NCBI GenBank assembly: GCA_900471605.1
Contig: UCEY01000009.1
Coordinates: 285,559 to 349,558 of the forward strand
Direction of reading: 5' to 3'
Length of the DNA stretch: 64,000 bases
From: Hyphomicrobiales bacterium
GTDB taxonomy: Bacteria; Pseudomonadota; Alphaproteobacteria; Rhizobiales; Rhizobiaceae
Part shown: positions 42,915 through 51,447 of the stretch, in pieces
Position numbering within the stretch: position 1 is the first letter of the stretch
Layout of the letters: each line of letters begins with the position of its first letter
Program-made: the position numbers and the translations under genes
Notes under the pieces: generated by a model
Seen by the model: the letters and a program-made list of their open reading frames with translations, nothing else
What the model was told of the DNA's origin: nothing
The model's database searches: none

Positions 42915-43874
42915 ATGCGTTTCTTTCTTGTCTGCGGGTTCTGGATACTGTCTGCGGCAGCCGCGGCACATGCGGCCCAGCCGTCTGCTGCCGAGGAACT
43001 GCCATTCGAGGCACAGGTCCAACCGTGCTGGTCCCCGCCTGCGGGCGCCGACACGCCTGTCACCGTCGCCTTCACGCTCAAGCCTGACGGCAGCCTGGAT
43101 CAGAAGCCGGTGATCAAGAAAAAAGGCGATGGTGCGCTGAACGAGGCTTTCGCCCAGTCGGCCCTGCGCGCCGTCCTGCGGTGCAGTCCGTACAAGGTTA
43201 CCGACAAGCTGGAATTCGAGACAACCTTTATTCCCGATCCAACCAAGGCGCGGCCGGGTGCTGCGGCGCGCCAGAAGGACCCGGCAGCCGATGTGCAGGA
43301 TGGTGATCCGCGCACCCGCATCGTCGATTTCGGCACGGTGAAGATCAGCTTCAAGGTGCCGGAAGGGCTCTGTGCCATAGATCCGAAACGGGGCGGCTAT
43401 CATGAAAGGCTTTGGAAGGCGCTGGCGCCACCGCTGCAGAGGAAAGCGGAATTGAAGTCCCTGGATGTCGATTGCGCATCGCTCAAGGCATCCGAGGCCG
43501 GCGGCGACAAGCGCCCGAAATACGCTTTCACGATGATGCGCTATTACGGAGGCGGCCAGCCCGTTCCGGCGGACCTCCCGACTTTTCTGGACGAACTGGA
43601 GAAAGACACGCCGCCCCTGACGCCACGGTTCTGGGAAGATCCTCCCGTCGCGGGATCACCTTTCCTCGGACGGGACGACCGCGCAGTCTACGCAGCGCAG
43701 CGCTTACTGGAGGATGGAAAGGTCGTGCTGTCGGGCGTCAGCGCCTTCACGCTGGTGGAGAGGATGCCGATATTGATGAACCATTATGCGGTCGAAGGCC
43801 CGGATCTTGCGGCAGAACGCCAATCGGGCATGGCCGGAATCGTCGCGGGCATGCAGGTCATCAGCGGCGATTGA
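42915..43874 (+). CDS. Exported protein with TonB/TolA C-terminal-like segment
   Basis: A 319-aa protein with a signal peptide (FFLVCGFWILSAAAAAHAA, residues 2-20). The first part of the mature protein (CWSPPAGADTPVTVAFTLKPDGSL...AFAQSALRAVLRCSPYKV) resembles the C-terminal domain of TolA/TonB energy transducers, with two Cys that could pair. The remaining 200 residues, including FGTVKISFKVPEGLCAID and RYYGGGQPVPADLPTF, match nothing I know. No membrane anchor. The 5' region (42864-42900) can form an imperfect hairpin. Function unknown. Confidence 0.7.
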   Translation: MRFFLVCGFWILSAAAAAHAAQPSAAEELPFEAQVQPCWSPPAGADTPVTVAFTLKPDGSLDQKPVIKKKGDGALNEAFAQSALRAVLRCSPYKVTDKLEFETTFIPDPTKARPGAAARQKDPAADVQDGDPRTRIVDFGTVKISFKVPEGLCAIDPKRGGYHERLWKALAPPLQRKAELKSLDVDCASLKASEAGGDKRPKYAFTMMRYYGGGQPVPADLPTFLDELEKDTPPLTPRFWEDPPVAGSPFLGRDDRAVYAAQRLLEDGKVVLSGVSAFTLVERMPILMNHYAVEGPDLAAERQSGMAGIVAGMQVISGD

Positions 43875-43974
43875 AGCCACGGCCGGGTCCGGGCTTAAAG
43901 CTCAACCCTTTGGGAGCAAAGGCGCGAGGAAGGGAAAGGCGGACACCCGCCTTTTCCCGTGTCGCGATGACGGC

Positions 43975-45303
43975 TCAGATATTGCCCGTCAGGATCTCGC
44001 GCAATTTCCCGAAGATCTCGTCGATATGGTGTTTTTCGACGATCAGCGGCGGCGACATGGCGATGGTGTCGCCGGTGGTGCGGATCAGCAGGCCGTTTTC
44101 ATAGGCCTTCAGGAAGGCCGTGAAGGCGCGCTTCGTCGGTTCGCCGGCGATCGGGTCGAGTTCGATCGCGCCGATCAGGCCGAGATTTCTGATGTCGATG
44201 ACGTTGGGCAGGTCCCTCAGCGAATGCAGGCCCGCTTCCCAATAGGGGGCGATGTCGCGGGCGCGGTCGAACAGGCCTTCTTCCTTGTAGGTTTCAAGCG
44301 TCGCCAGGCCGGCAGCGGATGCGATCGGGTTGCCGGAATAGGTATAGCCGTGCATGAACTCGATCATGTGCTCCGGGCCGGTCATGAAGGCATCATGGAT
44401 CTCGGAGGTGACGAATACGGCGCCCATCGGGATCACGCCGTTGGTCAAGCCCTTGGCGGTGGTGATGATATCCGGCTTGACGTCGAAATACTGGGCCGCG
44501 AACGGGGCGCCCAAGCGGCCGAAACCGGTGATGACTTCGTCGAAGATCAACAGGATGCCGTGCTTGGTGCAGATCTCGCGCAATTTCTGGAGATAGCCCT
44601 TCGGCGGGATCAGCACGCCGGTCGAACCGGCAACGGGTTCGACGATGACGGCGGCGACGGTCGAGGCGTCGTGCAGCGTGACGATGCGTTCCAGCTCCGT
44701 GGCAAGATCGCCGCCATGCTCCGGCTCACCCTTGGTGAAGGCGTTCTTGCCCGGCAGGTGGGTGTGGGGCAGGTGGTCCACGCCGGTCAGAAGCGTGCCG
44801 AACATCTTTCGGTTGGAGACGATGCCGCCGACCGAGATGCCGCCGAAATTGACGCCGTGATAACCGCGCTCGCGGCCGATCAGGCGGAAGCGCGAGCCGT
44901 TGCCCTTCACGCGGTGATAGGCGAGCGCCACCTTCAATGCCGTCTCGACCGATTCCGATCCGGAATTGGTGTAGAGGACATGGTTCATGCCCTCAGGCGC
45001 GATATCGACGAGGCGGTTGGCAAGTTCGAAGGCCTTGGGGTGGCCGAGCTGGAAGGCGGGCGCATAATCCAGTTCGCCTGCCTGTTCGCGGATCGCCTCG
45101 GTGATCTTCGGACGGCAGTGGCCGGCATTGACACACCAGAGGCCGGCGGTGGCATCGAGCACCTGGCGGCCGTCATGGGTCGTGTAGTGCATATCCTTGG
45201 CACTGACGAAAAGGCGGGGTTCCTGCTTGAACTGGCGGTTTGCCGTGAACGGCATCCAGAACGCCCGCAGGTCGTTGGGCGTGGTATTCAGGCGATTGGA
45301 CAT
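43975..45303 (-). CDS. Class III omega-amino acid:pyruvate aminotransferase
   Basis: PLP enzyme (442 aa) transferring amino groups from beta-alanine or other omega-amino acids to pyruvate. RAFWMPFTANRQFKQEPRL at the start and LDATAGLWCVNAGH are typical of the OAPT group, TNSGSESVETALKVA binds the phosphate, IFDEVITGFGRLG holds the PLP Asp, and TTAKGLTNGVIPMGA the Schiff-base Lys. GGAG seven bases before 45303 favours that start over two in-frame ATGs just upstream. An inverted repeat lies 67 bases upstream. Confidence 0.93.
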   Translation of the reverse strand: MSNRLNTTPNDLRAFWMPFTANRQFKQEPRLFVSAKDMHYTTHDGRQVLDATAGLWCVNAGHCRPKITEAIREQAGELDYAPAFQLGHPKAFELANRLVDIAPEGMNHVLYTNSGSESVETALKVALAYHRVKGNGSRFRLIGRERGYHGVNFGGISVGGIVSNRKMFGTLLTGVDHLPHTHLPGKNAFTKGEPEHGGDLATELERIVTLHDASTVAAVIVEPVAGSTGVLIPPKGYLQKLREICTKHGILLIFDEVITGFGRLGAPFAAQYFDVKPDIITTAKGLTNGVIPMGAVFVTSEIHDAFMTGPEHMIEFMHGYTYSGNPIASAAGLATLETYKEEGLFDRARDIAPYWEAGLHSLRDLPNVIDIRNLGLIGAIELDPIAGEPTKRAFTAFLKAYENGLLIRTTGDTIAMSPPLIVEKHHIDEIFGKLREILTGNI

Positions 45304-45672
45304 GACATTCTCCATGGCCATTCGGTTTCTTCGGGTGGCCATTTCCCGGTCGGCGTCATTGCACCAAGTTTTGACTACATGGTCAAATTATCAGCGGGAT
45401 CAGGGGCGTCAACCGCCTTCGAGGCGAGGGTAGGCCCGAATTCCTGCATCCCGGCGAAATGGCTAAGGGCAAGTCTTTTCCAATCGAGGATGCGGCGGGG
45501 CGGGGTGGGCCGGCCGCGCGGATTTCCGGCCAAGGGCTCAAGGATTACAACGGGTTTCGGCCACGGCTGAAATTTAACCGCGCGTCTCTGGTCTTTTGGC
45601 GAAAGCGACCAATATCGCCTAAAAACTTCAATTCCGAGACCGTCATTGGCCGACCCCGATCCAAGCGAAGAC
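45304..45672. other. Intergenic region between divergent aminotransferase and histidine kinase genes
   Basis: About 340-370 bases, depending on the kinase start. It contains the inverted repeat TTTGAC-N6-GTCAAA at 45370-45387 near the aminotransferase side. No other clear motif or gene is seen. An open frame runs rightward from 45459 through the kinase N-terminus in another frame but lacks recognised content. Confidence 0.5.
45370..45387. promoter_or_regulatory. Inverted repeat upstream of the aminotransferase gene
   Basis: TTTGAC-TACATG-GTCAAA, a perfect 6-bp inverted repeat 67 bases before the aminotransferase start. Its shape suits a GntR/FadR-type or similar dimeric repressor; the spacing excludes an FNR box. 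Confidence 0.4.
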
Positions 45673-47664
45673 ATGCCAAACGAAGACATGGATGTCGAGC
45701 GGCTGGAAGCGCTCGATGCGTACAATATCATGGACACCGAGCCGGAGCCGGAGTTCGACGATATCGTGCTTGTCGCTTCCACCCTCTGCGATACGCCCGT
45801 GGCGCTCATCAGCCTGATCGAGAAGGACCGACAGTGGTTCAAGGCACGCGTCGGTTTCGAGGCGAGCGAGATGCCGATCGAGCAGTCGATCTGCTCCCAC
45901 GCGCTCGGCAGTTCCGACGTGCTCGTGATCCCGGACCTGCGGCTTGATCAGCGCACGCGCACCAATACGCTTACGACCAGCGAGCGGCGGATCCGCTTTT
46001 ATGCCGGCGCACCGCTTATGACGCCGGACGAGGTGGTCATCGGCACCCTTTGCGTCATGGATGTCGAGCCGCGGCCGCAGGGGCTGGGGGAGGGGCAGAC
46101 GGCGGCGCTTCAGGCGCTTGCCCGGCAGGTCGTGACGCTTCTGGAAATGCGGCGGATCTCGCAGCGCAAGGACGACCTGTTCCGGCGCCAGAAGTCGATC
46201 AGCGCCAATATCCGTTCCAGCGTCAATGCGAATCTCGCGGCTCAGGAGGCGGGACGGGTCGGCACGTTTGAAATCGACATCGCGAGCTCGATGATCAGGG
46301 TGTCGCGGGAGTTCTGCCGGATCTTCCACGTGCCAGTCGCGGAGGCCTATCCGGCACGGACCTTCGAGGCGATGGTGCTGCCGCAGGACAAGGAATTGCA
46401 GTCCAGCGACGCGACCAGACGGGAGGGGAGCGCACCTCTCGACGTCGAGTACCGCATTCGCGTGCCGGGATACGGGGTGCGCTGGATCGCCCGCAATGCC
46501 AGCTTCCGCCATGACGAGGCGGGCCGCCCGGTCAAGATGATCGGCACGGTCCGCGACGTGACCGCTGCCAAGCGGGAGGCAGCGCGCGTGCAGGCCCTGC
46601 TCGATCTCGGTGACCGCCTGCAGGACCTCAGCGACGTGGAATCGATGGCGGTCGCCGCCGGAGACCTGATGGCCAAGGCTCTCGACGCGACGCGCGCCGG
46701 TTTCGGTATCGTCAACGCGGCGGACGAGACCGTGGTCGTGCCGCCGGAATGGTGCGCGCCCGGCGTGAAGAGCCTTGCCGGACTGCACCGTTTCCGCGAC
46801 TACGGTTCCTTCATCGACGACCTGAAGCGCGGTGAAGCGGTTGTCGTCGCCGATGTCGCCACGGACCCGCGAACCCGCAGCCACGCCGAGGCGCTTCTGA
46901 CGCTCGGCATCCGCGTGCTCGTCAACGTGCCGATCTTCGAGCTCGGGCGTTTCGGGCTTATCGCCTTCATCCATCACGATCAGCCCTACCCATGGGTCGA
47001 GGAGGAGATTTCCTTCGTCCGCAGCTTCGGCAACCGCATCCAGATCGCCATGTCGCGGGTGCAGGCCGAACAGGAGCAGCAGATGCTCAACAGGGAGATG
47101 AGCCACCGGCTGAAGAATACGTTGTCGATGGTGCAGGCGATCGCCACCCAGACGCTGCGGCCGGTTGCCGAACGGGACCTTGTGGAAGCGTTCGAAAAAC
47201 GGCTGCATGCGCTCAGCACCGCCCACGACATCCTGTTCGAGCAGAACTGGACCAGCGCCTCTGTCTATGCGGTCGTCGACCGGACGATGAACGGGCTCGG
47301 AGTCCGCGACCGGATCGATGCCCAGGGGCCGAATGTGCGGTTCGGTCCGAAGGGTTCGCTGTCGCTGTCGCTCTTGATCCATGAGCTGACCACCAACGCG
47401 ATGAAATACGGGGCGCTTTCCAACGACAGCGGGCGGGTGGCGATCGACTGGCGCATCGAAGGAACGGGGCAGGACGCGATCTTCCGCCTTTCCTGGCGGG
47501 AGACCGGCGGGCCGGCCCCGCGCGAGCCGCAACGCAGAGGTTTCGGCTCAAAGCTCATTCGGATGGGATTGATCGGAACCGGGGGTGTCCTCGTGAGTTA
47601 TGATCCCCCGGGGTTCAGCGCTGAGATGACGGCTGTGCTCCTTCAGTTGGCACAGGCAGATTGA
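45673..47664 (+). CDS. HWE-family sensor histidine kinase (GAF-PAS-GAF)
   Basis: A soluble 663-aa kinase. Residues about 10-155 form a GAF domain of the type in redox/light sensors (LVASTLCDTPVALISLIEKDRQWFKARVGFE, IEQSICSHAL), about 190-300 a PAS domain (VGTFEIDIASSMIRVSREFCRIFHV, with a PAC segment), and about 305-465 a second GAF. The kinase core has H478 in MSHRLKNTLSMVQAIATQTLR and W608/E610 in LSWRETGGP, the W-x-E of the HWE family. A TTG at 45646 is an alternative start. A receiver gene follows after 4 bases. Confidence 0.93.
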   Translation: MPNEDMDVERLEALDAYNIMDTEPEPEFDDIVLVASTLCDTPVALISLIEKDRQWFKARVGFEASEMPIEQSICSHALGSSDVLVIPDLRLDQRTRTNTLTTSERRIRFYAGAPLMTPDEVVIGTLCVMDVEPRPQGLGEGQTAALQALARQVVTLLEMRRISQRKDDLFRRQKSISANIRSSVNANLAAQEAGRVGTFEIDIASSMIRVSREFCRIFHVPVAEAYPARTFEAMVLPQDKELQSSDATRREGSAPLDVEYRIRVPGYGVRWIARNASFRHDEAGRPVKMIGTVRDVTAAKREAARVQALLDLGDRLQDLSDVESMAVAAGDLMAKALDATRAGFGIVNAADETVVVPPEWCAPGVKSLAGLHRFRDYGSFIDDLKRGEAVVVADVATDPRTRSHAEALLTLGIRVLVNVPIFELGRFGLIAFIHHDQPYPWVEEEISFVRSFGNRIQIAMSRVQAEQEQQMLNREMSHRLKNTLSMVQAIATQTLRPVAERDLVEAFEKRLHALSTAHDILFEQNWTSASVYAVVDRTMNGLGVRDRIDAQGPNVRFGPKGSLSLSLLIHELTTNAMKYGALSNDSGRVAIDWRIEGTGQDAIFRLSWRETGGPAPREPQRRGFGSKLIRMGLIGTGGVLVSYDPPGFSAEMTAVLLQLAQAD

Positions 47665-47668
47665 CGGG

Positions 47669-48049
47669 ATGGGACAGTCCACACCGCTAAACAACAGGGC
47701 AGTCCTCGTCGTCGAGGATGAACCCCTCTTGCGCATGATGGCAATCGATCTGGTGGAGGACGCGGGATTCGACGCGGTCGAAGCCGCCGATGCCGACGAG
47801 GCGGTGAGGATTCTCGAGACACGCAAGGACATCCGGATCGTGTTTACCGATATCGACATGCCCGGCAGCATGGACGGAATGAAGCTGGCGGCTGCCGTGC
47901 GCGACCGCTGGCCACCGATCGACATCATCATCGTTTCGGGACATGTCAGTCTGAGCGAAGCGGATCTGCCGGATCGCAGCGTGTTCTTTTCCAAACCCTA
48001 CGACTGGCAGAAGGTGGTCGCCACATTGCATCGGATGGCCGCGCATTAG
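47669..48049 (+). CDS. Single-domain response regulator
   Basis: A 126-aa stand-alone receiver: acidic pair in VVEDEPLL, phospho-accepting D61 in VFTDIDMPGSMDG, Ser in VSGHV and Lys in FSKPYDW. It lacks an output domain, so it may act as a phosphate sink or adaptor for the HWE kinase whose stop is four bases upstream. The GSMDG insertion after DMP is common in receivers paired with HWE kinases. Confidence 0.94.
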   Translation: MGQSTPLNNRAVLVVEDEPLLRMMAIDLVEDAGFDAVEAADADEAVRILETRKDIRIVFTDIDMPGSMDGMKLAAAVRDRWPPIDIIIVSGHVSLSEADLPDRSVFFSKPYDWQKVVATLHRMAAH

Positions 48050-48113
48050 GCCGCGGTTACCTCGATCCTGCGCCTGCAGGCTCCCTATCCGGTCAGCAGG
48101 CCCGGCATGGAAA

Positions 48114-48150
48114 TGCCCCAGCCCCGACCATCATGTCGGGGGCTGGGGCA
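48114..48150. terminator. Bidirectional terminator-like hairpin
   Basis: TGCCCCAGCCCCGAC (48114-48128) pairs with GTCGGGGGCTGGGGCA (48135-48150) with one bulged G and a 6-base loop. It sits between the convergent response regulator and NolR-like genes. No strong T-run on either side. Confidence 0.6.
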
Positions 48151-48183
48151 GGGCAGCGTGACCTCATGTCAGCGCTGTCATTC

Positions 48184-48504
48184 TCACGCGGCTGCTGATT
48201 TCTTCTGCACCGGAGCACAGTAAATTTCTTCCAGCGTCTCGAGGACCTTCAAGACCGACTCGGACGAGCTGGAGTAATAAATGGTCTGCGCATCGCGGCG
48301 GGTTTTCACCAGCTTCTGCGCCCGCAGCTTGGAAAGGTGTTGCGACAGCGCAGACTGGCTGAGGCCCACTTGCGAAGCGAGCGCGCCAACGGCGACTTCG
48401 CCTTTGACCAAGCAACACAGGATCAGCAACCGTTTCGGGTTTGCCATGGCAGACAGCAGGCCTGCGGCTGCGTTGGAATGCTCAGATAGTGCCATCGTAT
48501 CCAT
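48184..48504 (-). CDS. nolR: ArsR-family regulator, NolR-like
   Basis: A 106-aa winged-helix dimeric regulator. LLSAMANPKRLLILCCLVKGEVAVGALASQVGLSQSALSQHLSKLRAQKLVKTRRDAQTIYYSSSSESVLKVLETLEEIY closely follows NolR of Sinorhizobium, a repressor of nod, core metabolic and quorum-sensing genes. It has no metal-binding CxC motif of arsenic sensors. The start at 48504 is chosen by the family N-terminus; the GAGGGG upstream is rather far (13 bases). Naming as NolR rests on recalled similarity. Confidence 0.8.
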   Translation of the reverse strand: MDTMALSEHSNAAAGLLSAMANPKRLLILCCLVKGEVAVGALASQVGLSQSALSQHLSKLRAQKLVKTRRDAQTIYYSSSSESVLKVLETLEEIYCAPVQKKSAAA

Positions 48505-48625
48505 ACGTTTTAAATTCCCCTCGTATTCCAAGCGGCCCCCCGCTTCAAAAATCGCCCATCGTGATATGGGAGAAAATTAACAAGGAGCAAAAGGGATTGT
48601 ACATCCCTAAATTTCAGGTAACCGA

Positions 48626-49375
48626 TTATAGTATTTTAGCGATCCCAAAAACATAATCAAGAACGGCTTCCGGGTTCTTTGCCAGAGTTTCAAATTCGTG
48701 CCTGAGTTGAACATCACCTGCGATAAGGTCGATTCCCGCCCGGTCGACGCCACCGAAGCGCCAGGTTTTCCCGTTTTCCGTGCCGAGATGGGCAGCGAAA
48801 ATCTGGGCTCGGTCTGTCATATTTTTTAAATCTTCCTGAAGGCGCAGCCAGTCCGAAGTGATTCCCGGCTCGGGAATCACCAGGTCCGATCCGGTCAGCA
48901 CGTATGCGCGGCCGAATCCCCCGTTCAGCGACGCGGCCTGCGGAGTGATTCGGAAGAAGCGGAAATCGCCGAAATCCGCATACAATGCGGCCTTCGGGTG
49001 CCGGTCGAGGAAACGCTGGCGTATGCGCGCATGCTCGGGCGTATCGCGGGCGACAGCCTCGGCGAGGCATTGAACGGTGATCCGCGGATGGGCAAGCGGA
49101 TCGCCCTTGCCGGGTTCGCCGGCAAGAAGCGAGCAGCGCGGATCGGCGATCAGCGCTTTCGTATGGCCGGAGAGGCCGGATACGAGGATGACCGGCACGC
49201 CGTCGACATCGGTACCGGTGAGCGCCCGGCTGGCGGAGGGGAAACCGGTCTCCGGATCGAGGACAGCAAGCGCCATGTAGCGCGCGCCTCGGACCAGCGT
49301 GCGGGCAAGCCGGCGGGCTTCGTCATCCGTGTCGCGCAGCACCTGCGGCTTGTCGGTTTTTTCTTCGTCCGCCAA
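48626..49375 (-). CDS. hugZ: HugZ-family haem oxygenase-like protein
   Basis: A 249-aa split-barrel (pyridoxamine 5'-phosphate oxidase-like) protein of the HugZ group, which binds or degrades haem. ARYMALAVLDPETGFPSASRALTGTDVDGVPVILVSGLSGHTKALIADPRCSLLAGEP is the flavin-reductase-like barrel; the C-terminal 80 residues form the DUF2470 domain with haem-ligand candidates near its end (LRHEFE). Start is TTG at 49375, with GGGGAA upstream. The haem-type receptor at the right edge of the window may supply its substrate. Confidence 0.87.
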   Translation of the reverse strand: MADEEKTDKPQVLRDTDDEARRLARTLVRGARYMALAVLDPETGFPSASRALTGTDVDGVPVILVSGLSGHTKALIADPRCSLLAGEPGKGDPLAHPRITVQCLAEAVARDTPEHARIRQRFLDRHPKAALYADFGDFRFFRITPQAASLNGGFGRAYVLTGSDLVIPEPGITSDWLRLQEDLKNMTDRAQIFAAHLGTENGKTWRFGGVDRAGIDLIAGDVQLRHEFETLAKNPEAVLDYVFGIAKIL

Positions 49376-49474
49376 CGCGTTGTTTTCCCCATCCGTCTGC
49401 CGGCAAAAGACCGGCCTGCCGCCGGCATAGCATCCGGCGGCGGCAAACGAAAGGTGATTTGAGCGCTCAGCTTA

Positions 49475-50527
49475 TCAGGCGTCGCGCAGCCGGTGGCGGG
49501 TGAGGCCCGCAATCACGTCGTCGGATGAAATGGTGCCGACGATCGTGCCGTTGTCGACCACGCCGATGGCACCTGGCTGCCGCGACAGCGCATCGAGGAT
49601 GTCGATGAGCGGCGTCGTCGCCAGCGCGGTCCCGGAGACCGCCGTGGAGCCTGCCGCGGGGCTCACTCCCGTCCGCATCACGTCGCCGGCGGTCAGCATG
49701 CTGATCGGGTTGAGGTGCTGCACGAAATCGGCGACATACTGGTCGGCCGGATCGCGGACGATCTCCTGCGGCGTGCCGCACTGGATGATGCGCCCGCCCT
49801 CCATGATGGCGATGCGGTTGCCGATCCTGAAGGCTTCGTCGAGGTCGTGGCTGACGAAGAGGATGGTCTTCTTCAGCCGCCGCTGGAATTCGAGAAGCTC
49901 GTCCTGCAGGCGGGTGCGGATCAGCGGGTCGAGTGCGGAGAAGGGCTCGTCCATCAGGAGGATCGGCGCCCCGGTCGCAAAGGCGCGGGCAAGGCCGACG
50001 CGCTGCTGCATGCCGCCCGACAGTTCGCCGACCTTGCGGCCGGCCCATTTCGTCAGGTTGACCAGTTCGAGCTGCTCGCCGACCCGCTTGCTGCGCTCGG
50101 CATCGGCAACGCCCGCAAGCTCCAGGCCGAAGCCGACATTTTCCGAGACCGTGCGCCAAGGGAGAAGGCCGAACTGCTGGAAGACCATCGAGACCGTGTG
50201 CATGCGCAGGTCACGCAGCACTTTGGGGTTCGACTTGTATGGATCGACCGGGCCCGAGGGAGTGGCGACGCTGACATTGCCGCGCACGACGGGGGCCAGC
50301 CCGTTGACAGCGCGCAGCAGGGTCGATTTGCCCGAGCCCGACAGGCCCATCAGCACCAGGATCTCGCCCTCGCGGATGGTGAGCGAGGCATTGGCGACGC
50401 CCATGACGATGCCGGTCGCGGCACTGATCTCGTCGCGGGTCTTGCCCTGATCCACCATGGCCAGCGCCCGTTCCGGCTTATCGCCGAAGACGATGTCGAC
50501 CTTGTCGAAAACAACACAATCCGTCAT
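49475..50527 (-). CDS. choV: Choline ABC transporter ATP-binding protein
   Basis: A 350-aa ATPase of the osmoprotectant/choline importer class. Walker A GLSGSGKST near 69-77, Q-loop FQQFGLLPW, signature LSGGMQQRVGLARA, Walker B ILLMDEPFSALD and switch VSHD are all present. The C-terminal part (AGDVMRTGVSP...GVVDNGTIVGTISSDDVIAGL) is a CBS-like regulatory module. Its ATG overlaps the choW stop by four bases. Third gene of choXWV; supplies ATP for choline uptake. Confidence 0.94.
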   Translation of the reverse strand: MTDCVVFDKVDIVFGDKPERALAMVDQGKTRDEISAATGIVMGVANASLTIREGEILVLMGLSGSGKSTLLRAVNGLAPVVRGNVSVATPSGPVDPYKSNPKVLRDLRMHTVSMVFQQFGLLPWRTVSENVGFGLELAGVADAERSKRVGEQLELVNLTKWAGRKVGELSGGMQQRVGLARAFATGAPILLMDEPFSALDPLIRTRLQDELLEFQRRLKKTILFVSHDLDEAFRIGNRIAIMEGGRIIQCGTPQEIVRDPADQYVADFVQHLNPISMLTAGDVMRTGVSPAAGSTAVSGTALATTPLIDILDALSRQPGAIGVVDNGTIVGTISSDDVIAGLTRHRLRDA

Positions 50528-51384
50528 TGGCCGTCTCCCGTCGATGTGCGGAACATGCGGTCGAGAATGATCGCCAGGATGACGATGCACAGGCCCGAAT
50601 CGAAGCCGCGGGCGACGTTGACCGTGTTCAGCGCGCGCAGCACCGGCACGCCGAGGCCGTTGGCGCCGACGAGCGCAGCGATGACGACCATCGACAGCGA
50701 CAGCATGATCGTCTGGGTGAGGCCGGCCATGATCTGCGGCATGGCATAGGGCAGTTCCACCTTGCGCAGGATCTGCGACGGGGTGGCGCCAAAGGCGACG
50801 GCCGCCTCCCGAAGCGAGCTCGGGGTCGAGACGATGCCGAGGCGGGTCAGGCGAATCGGCGCCGGGATCGCGAAGATCACGGTGGCGATCAGGCCCGGAA
50901 CCATGCCGAGGCCGAAGAGGATCAGCGCCGGGATGAGGTAGACGAAGCTCGGCAGCGTCTGCATCAGGTCGAGGACCGGCCGCATGGCTTCGTAGAACCA
51001 TTGGCGGCGGGCAGCGGCGATGCCGAGCGGCACGCCGACCACCATGCTGACGGCCGTCGAGGCGAGCACCAGCGCCAGCGTTTCCGCAGTCTCCTTCCAG
51101 TAGCCCTGGTTGAAGATCAGGAGCAGGCCGAAGAAGGTGAAGGCCGCGAGCACGATGGAACGGCGCAGCCAGAAGGAAAGCCCCGTCATGGCGGCCATGA
51201 CGACCAGCGGATGCGGCGTCGCTAGACACCACAAAAGACCGTTGATCACGGCCAGGAGAACGGAGGAAAGCCAGTCGAAGAACCAGTCGGCATTCGCCGT
51301 CAACCAGTCAACGACCGCCTTCGCCCAGGAACCGATAGGTATGCGATGATCTGCGATCCAATCCACGAGAAAACTGCCGTCCAT
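50524..51384 (-). CDS. choW: Choline ABC transporter permease
   Basis: A 286-aa inner-membrane permease with about six or seven helices. The BPD_transp_1 EAA loop reads EAAVAFGATPSQILRKVELPYAMPQIMAGLTQ near residue 192. IPIGSWAKAVVDWLTANADWFFDWLS at the N-terminus is typical of ProW/ChoW proteins. It lies 63 bases after choX and is coupled to choV by overlap. Confidence 0.95.
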   Translation of the reverse strand: MDGSFLVDWIADHRIPIGSWAKAVVDWLTANADWFFDWLSSVLLAVINGLLWCLATPHPLVVMAAMTGLSFWLRRSIVLAAFTFFGLLLIFNQGYWKETAETLALVLASTAVSMVVGVPLGIAAARRQWFYEAMRPVLDLMQTLPSFVYLIPALILFGLGMVPGLIATVIFAIPAPIRLTRLGIVSTPSSLREAAVAFGATPSQILRKVELPYAMPQIMAGLTQTIMLSLSMVVIAALVGANGLGVPVLRALNTVNVARGFDSGLCIVILAIILDRMFRTSTGDGQ

Positions 51385-51447
51385 AGGGAGAGAAAGGGCG
51401 GGCTCCGGGGCAGGCGGTGCGCCGCCCCGGACACATTTTCGGGACTG

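Noticed and set aside
45372..45386. TTGA...TCAA in the aminotransferase promoter as an FNR/FixK box
   Set aside because: The arms are separated by 8 bases, not 6, so it does not fit the FNR family; kept as an unassigned inverted repeat.
43786..45570. 594-codon plus-strand frame opposite the aminotransferase
   Set aside because: Shadow of a class III aminotransferase with all its motifs on the minus strand.
45643..47532. 629-codon minus-strand frame opposite the HWE kinase
   Set aside because: The plus strand encodes clear GAF, PAS and HWE motifs; the minus frame has no recognisable domain.
50528..51232. Fusion-like 585-codon frame extending ChoV upstream
   Set aside because: The upstream part is an out-of-frame reading of choW; ChoV starts at 50527, overlapping the choW stop by four bases.
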